Shown: positions 1 to 7,306 of the stretch, piece by piece
How positions within the stretch are numbered: the stretch's first letter is position 1
How the letters are laid out: every line of letters starts with the position of its first letter
The notes under the pieces: model-generated
What the model saw: the letters and a program-made list of their open reading frames with translations, nothing else
Database searches by the model: none
What the model was told of the DNA's origin: nothing
Translations under genes and position numbers: made by a program
DNA from: JAVVSR01 sp964604875
GTDB lineage: Bacteria; Bacillota; Clostridia; Christensenellales; CAG-917
Direction of reading: 5' to 3'
Assembly: GCA_964604875.1 (NCBI GenBank)
Contig: CAZSAC010000035.1
Span: 1 to 18,689 of the forward strand
Length of the DNA stretch: 18,689 nucleotides

Positions 1-833
1 TTTTCGGATTTACCTTTTTTTGCCTTGCGCTTTATTAAAACTATCAACGTGACAATCAACCCTATAATGACGCCATACGGCAAAATAACGACTACTGCGG
101 TGACAATAAACTCAAATACCGCGCCCATACTTTTTATGGAGTCTACAAAATTATTCCACAATTTGGTGAAGAAACCCTGCTCTTCCTCGGGCGTATAGTT
201 TTGATATAGCCTTATTGTAAAGGTAGAATATTCAACCTTTGCCGTGGTTGCCTGTTTTTTGTCTTCCACCGAGTCGATTTCACTTTCCAGCGCGGCTATT
301 TTTTCTAAAACCACAAGTTGCTCCGAAAAAGTAAACGTGGAGGTATCCATATTTTTATAAACGTTTAATTGCACGTTAAGCGACGCCAATTTTTCCTCAT
401 AAGTTTCCAGCTGCGCGGTTACGTCTGCGCTTTCAATTCGCTTGTCAACCACTGTGCCCGCCTTGCTTAAGTCACTTGAAAACGCTTCAACTTTCCCAAT
501 CGGTATGCGCACCACCAAAAAAACCGATGTGCTTTGCGTACCGCTTTGGCTGCTGCTTTCCACAAATCCGCCGTTTGCCTTAACCGCCTCTAAAATGGTA
601 TCGGAACATTCTAAGGCGTTGGAAACATTTAGGGAATAATAAAATGTATAGATAAGCTTTCTATCGGCGGAATTTGACAATATACCACTTTCCGAAGAGC
701 TTATTTCGGGAGCGTCCTGTCCAACTTTCGGGGCAACGTTGGGGGTTTCGCTGTCATATCCCTTTGCGCCACAACCGGCAAAAAAGCTTAACAAACATAC
801 TAACAGAACGGCAATAAGGATTTTATTTTTCAT
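1..833 (-). CDS. DUF4349-type lipoprotein (3' end outside window)
   Basis: An open frame runs without a stop from an ATG at 833 to the left edge, giving 277 residues with the C-terminus missing. A GGAGGA ribosome site precedes the ATG. Residues 1-21 form a lipoprotein signal with a lipobox ending FFAGC, so Cys21 is the likely lipidation site. A Ser/Pro-rich linker follows, then a globular part (about 58-135), a charged probable coiled coil (about 138-200), a short strand region and a transmembrane helix at about 238-267 followed by the basic stretch KRKAKKGK. Signal, central coiled coil and C-terminal membrane helix match the DUF4349 family; its function is not established to my knowledge. 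It lies only a few bases downstream of the ferredoxin terminator, so it depends either on readthrough or on a weak promoter in the short gap. Confidence 0.8.
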   Translation of the reverse strand, partial: MKNKILIAVLLVCLLSFFAGCGAKGYDSETPNVAPKVGQDAPEISSSESGILSNSADRKLIYTFYYSLNVSNALECSDTILEAVKANGGFVESSSQSGTQSTSVFLVVRIPIGKVEAFSSDLSKAGTVVDKRIESADVTAQLETYEEKLASLNVQLNVYKNMDTSTFTFSEQLVVLEKIAALESEIDSVEDKKQATTAKVEYSTFTIRLYQNYTPEEEQGFFTKLWNNFVDSIKSMGAVFEFIVTAVVVILPYGVIIGLIVTLIVLIKRKAKKGKSE

Positions 834-844
834 ATTTATCCTCC

Positions 845-880
845 AATAAAATAAAGACACCCGAAAATTGAGTGTCTTTA
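845..880 (-). terminator. Rho-independent terminator after ferredoxin
   Basis: A 9-bp stem (852-860 paired with 872-880, core AAAGACAC/GTGTCTTT) with an 11-nt loop is followed on the minus strand by TTTTATT. It lies 30 nt past the ferredoxin stop. It also directly abuts the ribosome site of the lipoprotein gene, so it may limit readthrough into that gene. Confidence 0.75.
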
Positions 881-909
881 GAAAGTGTGTGTCAGTTTAT
901 AATGTCAGC

Positions 910-1077
910 TTATTCAGAAATTGCGCCTACCGGGCAACCTTCTGCACATGCTCCGCAATCTATACACTCATCAGCATTGATAACATATTTGCCATCGCCT
1001 TCAGAAATTGCGCCTACCGGGCAAGTATCTGCGCATGCTCCGCAAGAAATGCATTCATCAGAAATTTTGTGTGCCAT
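910..1077 (-). CDS. 2[4Fe-4S] ferredoxin, clostridial type
   Basis: This 55-residue protein is read from the ATG at 1077, with AAGGAG upstream. It carries two complete CxxCxxCxxxCP motifs, CISCGACADTCP and CIDCGACAEGCP, each followed by VGAISE. This is the layout of the small two-cluster electron carriers of anaerobes, which pass low-potential electrons between oxidoreductases and hydrogenases in the cytoplasm. Length and cysteine spacing are typical. The two halves are unusually alike at DNA level: a 25-nt stretch is identical at 913-937 and 1000-1024. The gene has its own promoter (1123-1151) and terminator (845-880), so it is monocistronic. The redox partner cannot be told from the neighbours. 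Confidence 0.95.
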   Translation of the reverse strand: MAHKISDECISCGACADTCPVGAISEGDGKYVINADECIDCGACAEGCPVGAISE

Positions 1078-1122
1078 AATAAATCTCCTTATAAGTTTTA
1101 ATTAATTTACCTAATATATACT

Positions 1123-1151
1123 ATTGTAACATATAAAAAATCACTTTGCAA
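1123..1151 (-). promoter_or_regulatory. Sigma-A promoter of the ferredoxin gene
   Basis: On the minus strand, -35 TTGCAA (1146-1151) and -10 TACAAT (1123-1128) are separated by exactly 17 bp. The -10 is extended by an upstream TG (TGTTACAAT). It lies about 45 nt upstream of the ferredoxin start. Confidence 0.75.
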
Positions 1152-1185
1152 TAAAATTTTCCCTAAAATTTAGGCGATAAAGGGG

Positions 1186-2061
1186 TTAATCCAAAATGTT
1201 TTTTAAATCGTCATCGATGTTTTCGTCAGAATCCGACACCGATTGATGTTCCTTTGCATAAACGTCTTCAAGCGCGTAAGTCTTTATATCAAACGAGCCG
1301 TCCGCGCCCAAAACCTTGACCCGCACTTGCTGACGCAATATATCGTTGCTTTCCACAACGCCTTCGCCGTCGGGGGTTTTTGCTCGGCTTCCTATACGCG
1401 GCATTTTTTTGAACATATCCGAATAATAGTCGTTTTCATACTTCAAACAGCACATCAGCCGTCCGCAAACTCCGCTTATTTTTGTGGGATTAAGAGAAAG
1501 TCCCTGCACCTTTGCCATCTTGATTGAAACCTTTTCAAAATCGGGCAGATACGTCTTACAGCAGCACGGACGACCGCACATTGCCAAGGCTCCTCTCATT
1601 TTGGTGTCGTCACGCTCATAGATTTGCCGAAGTTCTATCCTAACGCGGAACACGCCCGCCAAATCCTTTACCAACTCTCTAAAATCGACTCTTCCCGTTG
1701 CCGTAAAATAAAAAATAACCTTATTCCTGTCAAAAGTATATTCGGCGTCCACAAGCTTCATATTCAACTTATGTTTGTTGATTTTTTCGTTTGCCAGCCG
1801 AATTGCCTCGGGCTTCATCTCTTCGTTTTTTTGAACTTGCTTTTCGTCAGCGGAAGTTGCTTTTCGCATTACGGGCTTTAAGGGTTGCACAATTTCCTTA
1901 TCGGAGACTTCTTTATTTCCGATGACTACAACACCATACTCGACACCCCTTGCGGTTTCGACAATAACGCCGTCTCCCTCGCAAAACTCTATGTCTTCGG
2001 GACTAAAGTAATATACTTTGTTTCCGCTTTTAAATTTAATTCCAACAATTTTTACCGACAT
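1186..2061 (-). CDS. ricT: RicT/YaaT family protein (PSP1 domain)
   Basis: This 291-residue protein matches the RicT (YaaT) family, a PSP1-domain protein. In Bacillus subtilis RicT forms an iron-sulphur complex with RicA and RicF that acts with RNase Y on mRNA processing and affects sporulation, competence and biofilm formation. The cysteine-rich signature is intact: CGRPCCCK at 162-169 and CGRLMCC at 199-205. The C-terminus is acidic (DSDENIDDD). The ATG at 2061 lies inside the last codons of holB (10-nt overlap), which suggests translational coupling. No ricA or ricF is in the window. A short AT-rich palindrome at 1162-1174 lies after the stop, but I do not trust it as a terminator. The position after holB is the conserved one in Firmicutes. 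Confidence 0.93.
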   Translation of the reverse strand: MSVKIVGIKFKSGNKVYYFSPEDIEFCEGDGVIVETARGVEYGVVVIGNKEVSDKEIVQPLKPVMRKATSADEKQVQKNEEMKPEAIRLANEKINKHKLNMKLVDAEYTFDRNKVIFYFTATGRVDFRELVKDLAGVFRVRIELRQIYERDDTKMRGALAMCGRPCCCKTYLPDFEKVSIKMAKVQGLSLNPTKISGVCGRLMCCLKYENDYYSDMFKKMPRIGSRAKTPDGEGVVESNDILRQQVRVKVLGADGSFDIKTYALEDVYAKEHQSVSDSDENIDDDLKNILD

Positions 2062-3020
2062 CTATAATTAACCTCCAATATTCCAAACAACAAATTTTCA
2101 TATATTGCAACCTTGGCAACGTTCGCCTCAAGTTTTTTCCTTTCTTCGTTTATCAAATACAAAATATTCCCCAGCGCCCTCGCGCTGCAAATGTCCGCCA
2201 GCTGATTTATTTCCACAGTTTTATGTTTTGCAAAAACCAGCTCGGGGTTGGTTTTATAAACCATAATATCCCTTATAAGCAAGGATAGCGTGTCAAACAA
2301 TATCGGCAGATTATCCAAAGAAAGGGCTTTATCTCCCAAAAATGACGCCACATCGCTGCTTTTCTTCATATTAAGCAAAATGTTAAGAGCAATTTCAAAA
2401 TTGGTTTCATACGCCGTACCCTTTGCAATATCCACAGCCTTGCCCAGCATACCGTCAGAACACAAAGCGGCAATTCGGGATTTTTTTTCGTCTCGCGTTT
2501 CTTGAAAAATCTCGTCAAAAATCGTGTCTTGAGAAAATCTGTCCAAATAGATTTTCTTTGTGCGGGATTTTATTGTCTCCAACATCGCGGACTCTTTCTC
2601 CACGCCTAAAAAAATGGTAACCGACGTCGGAGGTTCTTCCAAGGTCTTAAGAAGCTTGTTCTGCGCGACTGCCGCCATTTTGTCCGCGCCGTAAATGAAA
2701 TATAATTTATGGTCGCTCTCGAAAGGCTTTAGCGACGTATCCTCGATTAAATCCTTTATGTCGTCAACCTTGATGCCTTGTCCGTCGGAGTTCAAATACA
2801 CAATATCCGAATGGTTTTTGTTTAAAACTTTTTTACAAGCCGAACACTTTAAGCATACGTCGTCATGGCAATAAACTGCGCAGGCTATCAACGAAAAAAG
2901 CTCCCTCGCGGCAACAGAATCGGGCGTTATCAGCATATAAGCGTGGGACAAGCTGTTTTTGTCTATGTCACGCTTGACCGTTTTAAATGCTTCGCTGTTT
3001 TTTAGCGCCGTTGTAAACAT
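2052..3020 (-). CDS. holB: DNA polymerase III subunit delta' (HolB)
   Basis: This 322-residue protein is the delta' subunit of the clamp loader, which helps place the sliding clamp on DNA at the replication fork. A zinc module with the family spacing C-x8-C-x2-C-x2-C is present (Cys47, 56, 59, 62). It is followed by the AAA+ features TLEEPP (126-131) and an SRT sensor motif (152-154) matching the family SRC. The usual Walker A sequence is absent, as is common in delta' proteins that do not hydrolyse ATP. The ATG overlaps the tmk stop by one base (TAATG), and the 3' end overlaps ricT by 10 nt, so tmk, holB and ricT are almost certainly cotranscribed and coupled in translation. Confidence 0.93.
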   Translation of the reverse strand: MFTTALKNSEAFKTVKRDIDKNSLSHAYMLITPDSVAARELFSLIACAVYCHDDVCLKCSACKKVLNKNHSDIVYLNSDGQGIKVDDIKDLIEDTSLKPFESDHKLYFIYGADKMAAVAQNKLLKTLEEPPTSVTIFLGVEKESAMLETIKSRTKKIYLDRFSQDTIFDEIFQETRDEKKSRIAALCSDGMLGKAVDIAKGTAYETNFEIALNILLNMKKSSDVASFLGDKALSLDNLPILFDTLSLLIRDIMVYKTNPELVFAKHKTVEINQLADICSARALGNILYLINEERKKLEANVAKVAIYENLLFGILEVNYRCR

Positions 3021-3640
3021 TATTTTATTGCGCCCCTACTGCGTAACGCCTCAATAATTGCGGCGGACGTCTGCTTTTTTTCCGTCTGCGGTTCAATCCG
3101 TACGATGCGGTTTGCGTATTGCTTGGCAAGCTGTCTAAAGCCCTCGTATACCTTGTCGTGGAATGCCTCGCTTTCAGTTTCCAATCTGTCGTTCATATTT
3201 TTGGACTTCTCTTTTGGACGGAACATCTTGTCGTGCGGTAAATCTAAAAATATGGTCACGTCGGGCTCCGTCTCACCAATAGCCATCTTGTTTATTTCTT
3301 GAACTTGGTCAACTCCCAACCCTCTGGCAAAGCCCTGATACGCCAAGGAGCTGTCCAGATGCCTGTCGCAAACCACGATTACGCCCTTTTTTATGGCGGG
3401 CTTTATAACCTCGCGCATAAGCTGAGCGCGCGCAGCGGCGTAAAGCAAAGCCTCGCATTCGGCGCACATCTCTGAATTATTGGTGCTTAAAATTATATCC
3501 CGTATGGCCTCACAAATTTTTGTACCACCTGGTTGACGAACAAGTATCGCCTCTTGTCCGCTTTTTTCCAAATATTCCATAAGCATAGCGACTTGCGTTG
3601 ATTTACCAACTCCCTCGCCGCCCTCAAAAGTAATAAACAT
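3020..3640 (-). CDS. tmk: Thymidylate kinase
   Basis: This 206-residue enzyme phosphorylates dTMP to dTDP with ATP, the committed step to dTTP. The N-terminus carries the P-loop GEGVGKST (8-15); the DR motif CDRH is at 91-94, followed by SSLAYQG, and a lysine/arginine-rich LID lies around KEKSKNMNDRLE. Length is typical for the bacterial family. The widely conserved REPGGT motif here reads RQPGGT (35-40), a Glu-to-Gln change I would not expect. The start at 3640 is preceded by GGAGA. The stop overlaps the holB start. Gene order tmk-holB-ricT is as in Bacillus, but the small genes between tmk and holB there (yaaQ, yaaR) are missing. Confidence 0.95.
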   Translation of the reverse strand: MFITFEGGEGVGKSTQVAMLMEYLEKSGQEAILVRQPGGTKICEAIRDIILSTNNSEMCAECEALLYAAARAQLMREVIKPAIKKGVIVVCDRHLDSSLAYQGFARGLGVDQVQEINKMAIGETEPDVTIFLDLPHDKMFRPKEKSKNMNDRLETESEAFHDKVYEGFRQLAKQYANRIVRIEPQTEKKQTSAAIIEALRSRGAIK

Positions 3641-3667
3641 TATATCTCCAAAAAACTTTTCTCGTCC

Positions 3668-4978
3668 TTATATTATAACACAGATTTTGCCGTTTATAAA
3701 GCCAAACGTATCGTTTTTAGCCAGAATATCCAAAATTTCCGTCGTGATGATTTCTCCGTGCGCAACCAGCGGTATCCCAGGAGGATAGACGCCTATTTCG
3801 TTATAGGCGGTACGCCCTGCCGCATCTTTTGCGTCAACCATTTCAAAGCCTTCCCCTCTGCGCCCCTCAATAGGCGTTGGAAAATAGAACTTTGTGTCTT
3901 CGGCTGCGTCGGGGTTTTCCGAAAACAACAGCCCCTCCAAAACGTCAAGCCTTTCCATATTAAGGGGGGATACAATAAACACCGCCCACCCGTTTATATA
4001 TGCTTCCGCAATGATGTTTAGCCTGTATAATCTTTCATAAAGGCTTCTTCCGAGCTTAATGACAATTCGGCTAAAATCCTCGTTGTTTAAAAAAACATAT
4101 TTATTTTGCAAGTTTTTTTTGAACTTTATTATGCGGTTTTTAAGTCTTTCATACAAAACTTCGCCCAACCGACTAAATTCGTCTATGGCGTAATCTATTG
4201 ACGCAAGCGTCAAATAACACGGGCTTGTTGTGTGTAAATCCGCCCTTAATGCTCGACATTTGTCTGCTAAACTTTCGTTTTTGACATTTAACCCCGCTCC
4301 GCCCGAATATACCGGCAAGGTCTTATGAAAGCTCACTACTTCAATATCGGCAACATTTGAAAAGCTTTCGGGCAATTCACCACTAAAAGCAAAGTGCGCC
4401 CCGTGCGCCCCATCAATCACCAGCGACATATTTGAAGACGCCATTATTTTTTTTATCCGCCTTGGGTCAAGCGCTCTTCCGAAATAGTCGGGGGAAGTCA
4501 ACACGACGGCTTTTGCATCGGGATTGTCTTTAATCACGCGGGCAAGCGTATCCTCTTTAACAAGGTCGGGCAAGCCGTTATTAAAGCTAGCGGAAATATA
4601 GCAAGGCTTCAACCCCAAAAATCTTATGGCAGCATAAACCGATTTATGGCAGGCTCGTTGAACGATAACCTTGTCACCTCGCTTTGTCAATGCGCTCAAC
4701 GCAACAAACATCGCCACCGTCGCGCCGCTTGTAAAATATAGCGTGGCGGAAACGCCATAGGCTTTGGCTGCGTTTTTCTCGCTTTCTAAAATCAATCCGC
4801 TTGGTGCTTGCAGATTATCTGAAAAAGGCAATTCCGTTATATCATATTTTGCGCTTTCGTATATCGCTCCGTCAGAATCCACCCCGAAATGCCCCGGCAT
4901 ATGAAATCTTTCGGGGAAACTTTCAACGTATTTTGTTATTGCGTCATATAAGGGTTTTGGCATATGATAATTATACAC
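3668..4978 (-). CDS. Orn/Lys/Arg decarboxylase family protein (YaaO-like)
   Basis: This is a PLP-dependent fold-type I protein of the Orn/Lys/Arg decarboxylase major-domain family, 436 residues from a GTG at 4978 or 431 from the ATG at 4963. Visible family signatures are HMPGH (26-30), DGAHGAH (189-195) and SFHKTLP (216-222), where Lys219 is the likely Schiff-base lysine. The family makes polyamine precursors (cadaverine, agmatine or putrescine); which substrate this member uses cannot be told. It stands where Bacillus has yaaO, directly before tmk (27-nt gap). The start is uncertain: neither candidate has a clear ribosome site, and a perfect TATAAT lies at 4970-4975 just upstream of the ATG. 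I give the longer form. Confidence 0.85.
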   Translation of the reverse strand: MYNYHMPKPLYDAITKYVESFPERFHMPGHFGVDSDGAIYESAKYDITELPFSDNLQAPSGLILESEKNAAKAYGVSATLYFTSGATVAMFVALSALTKRGDKVIVQRACHKSVYAAIRFLGLKPCYISASFNNGLPDLVKEDTLARVIKDNPDAKAVVLTSPDYFGRALDPRRIKKIMASSNMSLVIDGAHGAHFAFSGELPESFSNVADIEVVSFHKTLPVYSGGAGLNVKNESLADKCRALRADLHTTSPCYLTLASIDYAIDEFSRLGEVLYERLKNRIIKFKKNLQNKYVFLNNEDFSRIVIKLGRSLYERLYRLNIIAEAYINGWAVFIVSPLNMERLDVLEGLLFSENPDAAEDTKFYFPTPIEGRRGEGFEMVDAKDAAGRTAYNEIGVYPPGIPLVAHGEIITTEILDILAKNDTFGFINGKICVII

Positions 4979-4998
4979 TACTCTTACGGCTTTGAAAA
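4970..4998 (-). promoter_or_regulatory. Possible promoter of the decarboxylase-tmk-holB-ricT unit
   Basis: A perfect -10 TATAAT lies on the minus strand at 4970-4975, with only a weak -35 (TTTTCA) 17 bp upstream. It lies just past the lysS terminator, where a new promoter is needed. If used, transcription would begin at or next to the ATG at 4963, giving a nearly leaderless message. Confidence 0.35.
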
Positions 4999-5008
4999 GA
5001 AAATCTTT

Positions 5009-5034
5009 AAAAAAAGCAAGCCGAGAAGGCTTGC
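5009..5034 (-). terminator. Rho-independent terminator after lysS
   Basis: On the minus strand GCAAGCC (5028-5034) pairs with GGCTTGC (5016-5022) around a 5-nt loop, followed by seven T. It lies 8 nt past the lysS stop and closes the greA-lysS operon. Confidence 0.9.
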
Positions 5035-5041
5035 GTATTTT

Positions 5042-6550
5042 TTATTTTTTGATTGGCTTCATCGTCGGGAACAGCAACACGTCTCTTATGCTGAAGCAGT
5101 CTGTCAGCAACATTACCATTCTGTCTATACCGATGCCTAAGCCTCCTGTCGGCGGCATACCATATTCAAGCGCGGTTACAAAATCGTCGTCAAGCATTTG
5201 CGCTTCTTCATCGCCCTTTGCTCGCTCTGCCATTTGCGCCATAAAACGCTCCCGCTGGTCGATAGGGTCGTTCAACTCCGAAAACGCATTTCCCATTTCA
5301 CGCGCGGTGATGAAAAATTCAAAGCGTTCAGTCAAGCGTTTATCCGATGCTTTCTTCTTTGCAAGCGGAGAAACCTCCACGGGATAATCCAATACAAAGG
5401 TAGGCTGAACAAGTTTTTCTTCAACCTTTTGGTCAAATACGGTGTATAACGCCTTGCCCCAAGTCAAATCCTTATCGGCAAAACCGACGCCTTGCGCCTC
5501 GGCTTGTTTAATAAGCGTTTCCAATTCACATTCTTTTGAAAAATCTAATCCGGTATATTCCTTAACGGCGTCCACCATAGTGATACGTTTCCAGGGCGCC
5601 TTTAGGCTGATTTGCTCGCCTTGATAGGTGATTTCGGCCGTCCCCAAAACCTTGTTGGAAACATATTCGAACATTTCCTCGGAAATGCGCATCATATCGT
5701 TGTAGTCCTCGTACGCCGCGTAAAGCTCGATGGTCGTAAATTCGGGATTATGCTTAGGGTCCATTCCCTCGTTTCGGAAGATTCTTCCCATTTCGTAAAC
5801 CTTTTCAAAGCCTCCAACAATAAGACGTTTCAAATAAAGCTCGGTGGCTATTCTAAGATACATATCAATATCAAGCGTATTATGATGAGTAATAAACGGA
5901 CGGGCGGTTGCTCCGCCTGCGATTGTGTTAAGCACAGGGGTATCCACCTCTAAAAAGCCTTTTGTATCCAAAAACTCCCTAATTGCGGTAATAATCCTGC
6001 TTCTTTTTACAAACGTATCCTTAACCTCGGGGTTTGCAATCAAATCGACATAGCGTTGGCGATAGCGTAAATCCGTGTTTGTCAAGCCGTGCCACTTCTC
6101 GGGAAGCGGCAAAAGGGATTTGGATAAAAGCACAACACTTTCAACCTTGACGCTGACTTCGCCCGCATGCGTTGTAAAAACCTCGCCCTTAACGCCGATT
6201 ATATCGCCGATATCGTATTTTTTAAACTCCGCATATTCGTCTTCACCCAAAATATCGCGTTTAAAATATAATTGAATTTGTCCTTCTCCGTCCAATAAAT
6301 GCGCAAAGCTGGCTTTCCCCATAACGCGCTTGGAAACAAGCCTGCCCGCAAGACTGACGATTTTGCCCTCGTAATCGGAATATCTTTCCACAATACCTTT
6401 GCTTGTAGCGTCTTTGTCAAAAGATACTATTTCAAACGGATTTTTGCCTTGAGCAATTAAATCCGCAAGTTTTTCTTTGCGGATTTTAATAATTTCATTT
6501 ATATCGACTTCTGTCCCTTCGTTTACGGGAACATTGATATTTTCTGCCAT
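5042..6550 (-). CDS. lysS: Lysyl-tRNA synthetase, class II
   Basis: This 502-residue class II synthetase attaches lysine to tRNA-Lys. An N-terminal OB-fold anticodon-binding domain occupies about 60-145 (VSLAGRLVSKR onwards). The catalytic domain shows motif 2 FRNEG with the following HNPEFTTIE (258-275) and motif 3 GGLGIGIDR (469-477). Length and order of motifs are normal, so it should be active. It starts 9 nt after the greA stop with AAGGAG upstream. No T-box leader is seen; the operon instead has a strong constitutive-type promoter in front of greA. Confidence 0.96.
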   Translation of the reverse strand: MAENINVPVNEGTEVDINEIIKIRKEKLADLIAQGKNPFEIVSFDKDATSKGIVERYSDYEGKIVSLAGRLVSKRVMGKASFAHLLDGEGQIQLYFKRDILGEDEYAEFKKYDIGDIIGVKGEVFTTHAGEVSVKVESVVLLSKSLLPLPEKWHGLTNTDLRYRQRYVDLIANPEVKDTFVKRSRIITAIREFLDTKGFLEVDTPVLNTIAGGATARPFITHHNTLDIDMYLRIATELYLKRLIVGGFEKVYEMGRIFRNEGMDPKHNPEFTTIELYAAYEDYNDMMRISEEMFEYVSNKVLGTAEITYQGEQISLKAPWKRITMVDAVKEYTGLDFSKECELETLIKQAEAQGVGFADKDLTWGKALYTVFDQKVEEKLVQPTFVLDYPVEVSPLAKKKASDKRLTERFEFFITAREMGNAFSELNDPIDQRERFMAQMAERAKGDEEAQMLDDDFVTALEYGMPPTGGLGIGIDRMVMLLTDCFSIRDVLLFPTMKPIKK

Positions 6551-6559
6551 ATGCGCTCC

Positions 6560-7033
6560 TTATGCGTTGATGCTTAATATCTTATATTGAGTGACGCCGG
6601 CCGGAGTTTTAACGTCTACTATCGCGCCCTTTTTCTTGCCCATAAGCGCGCTTCCAAGCGGTGATTCGTTGCTTATTAGGTTTTCTTCTATTTTTGCCTC
6701 GCCCGTGCCGACAATTCTATACTCCAATTTCTCGTCAAATTCAATATCCAACAACTTAACAGAGCAACCTACCGAAACGGCTTTCGTGCTGATATTGGTT
6801 TCATCGATGATTGTCGCTGCAGTCAGCATCTCGTTTATTTCCCTGATACGCTTTTCCAAAAAGCCTTGCTCTTCTTTTGCGGCATCGTATTCAGCGTTCT
6901 CGCTTAAGTCGCCAAACTCTCTGGCGATTTTAATTTTTTCCGCCATTTCCTTTCTGCCGTTGCTACAAAGCTCGTCGTATTCACGCTTAAGCTTGTCATA
7001 ACCTTCACGTGTTAGGAACACCTCTTTATCCAT
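6560..7033 (-). CDS. greA: Transcription elongation factor GreA
   Basis: This 157-residue protein rescues backtracked RNA polymerase by stimulating transcript cleavage. The N-terminal antiparallel coiled coil (about 1-75) carries GDLSENAEY (41-49) with the acidic tip residues, and the C-terminal FKBP-like domain includes SPLGSALMGKKKGAIVDV. I place the start at 7033 (MDKEVFL) because GGAGGG lies just upstream and the length then fits the family. A longer frame to 7090 would begin inside the promoter and is rejected. It is first in an operon with lysS, a pairing seen in many Firmicutes. Confidence 0.95.
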   Translation of the reverse strand: MDKEVFLTREGYDKLKREYDELCSNGRKEMAEKIKIAREFGDLSENAEYDAAKEEQGFLEKRIREINEMLTAATIIDETNISTKAVSVGCSVKLLDIEFDEKLEYRIVGTGEAKIEENLISNESPLGSALMGKKKGAIVDVKTPAGVTQYKILSINA

Positions 7034-7048
7034 AAAAACCCTCCGGGA

Positions 7049-7063
7049 ACGCAAAAATTGCGT
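7049..7063 (-). promoter_or_regulatory. Small inverted repeat in the greA leader
   Basis: ACGCAA / TTGCGT with a 3-nt centre forms a perfect 6-bp inverted repeat between the greA start point and its ribosome site. Its inner 11 bases (GCAAAAATTGC) recur exactly at 7237-7247 in front of the divergent regulator gene. Its role is unknown: it could be a leader hairpin or a binding site. Confidence 0.35.
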
Positions 7064-7081
7064 CTTTTTATCTATCTGCCT

Positions 7082-7110
7082 ATTATACAAAGCAAATCTC
7101 GCCTTGTCAA
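7082..7110 (-). promoter_or_regulatory. Consensus sigma-A promoter of greA-lysS
   Basis: On the minus strand a perfect TTGACA (7105-7110), a 17-bp spacer and a perfect TATAAT (7082-7087). This is the strongest match to consensus in the window and fits a housekeeping operon. Confidence 0.92.
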
Positions 7111-7146
7111 TAATTTACCACTTTAAATTTTGAATACGATTAATTT

Positions 7147-7161
7147 TAAGTATAATACTTA
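7147..7161. promoter_or_regulatory. 15-bp palindrome, candidate operator
   Basis: TAAGTAT-A-ATACTTA is a perfect inverted repeat about halfway between the divergent greA and TetR-type promoters. It lies in the only control region of the regulator and has no coding role, so a binding site is plausible. In DNA this AT-rich, chance cannot be excluded. Confidence 0.35.
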
Positions 7162-7236
7162 TTTTAAAACTATCTATACTAATCTCATCAAAAAATGATA
7201 CAAAAAATGCTATACGGTACAAAATTGTATTATAGT

Positions 7237-7260
7237 GCAAAAATTGCTTTACATTTTTGC
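7237..7260. promoter_or_regulatory. Inverted repeat over the -35 of the TetR-type gene, candidate operator
   Basis: GCAAAAA (7237-7243) and TTTTTGC (7254-7260) form a 7-bp inverted repeat with a 10-bp gap that contains the probable -35 TTTACA (7248-7253). A 24-bp symmetrical site over a regulator's own promoter is the usual place for autoregulation by a TetR-type dimer. A second imperfect repeat, TACAA-AA-TTGTA, lies just upstream at 7218-7229. Confidence 0.45.
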
Positions 7261-7277
7261 TGTTGCTATGTTACAAT
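7248..7277 (+). promoter_or_regulatory. Promoter of the TetR-type regulator unit
   Basis: -35 TTTACA (7248-7253), 18-bp spacer, -10 TACAAT (7272-7277) with an extended TG (TGTTACAAT). It lies 30 nt upstream of the regulator start. Confidence 0.7.
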
Positions 7278-7306
7278 ATTTTTACTATATAAATTAGGTG
7301 GACTAA

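Noticed and set aside
868..1105. Two plus-strand open frames of 77 codons opposite the ferredoxin
   Set aside because: They are mirror frames of the ferredoxin gene, whose CxxCxxCxxxCP motifs, ribosome site, promoter and terminator all lie on the minus strand.
1162..1174. Palindrome CCTAA-ATT-TTAGG as ricT terminator
   Set aside because: The stem is 5 bp, AU-rich and not followed by a clean T-run; it also lies just upstream of the ferredoxin promoter, so it might equally be a chance repeat.
7034..7090. Longer greA start at 7090
   Set aside because: It would start within the -10 region; the ATG at 7033 has GGAGGG upstream and gives the family length.
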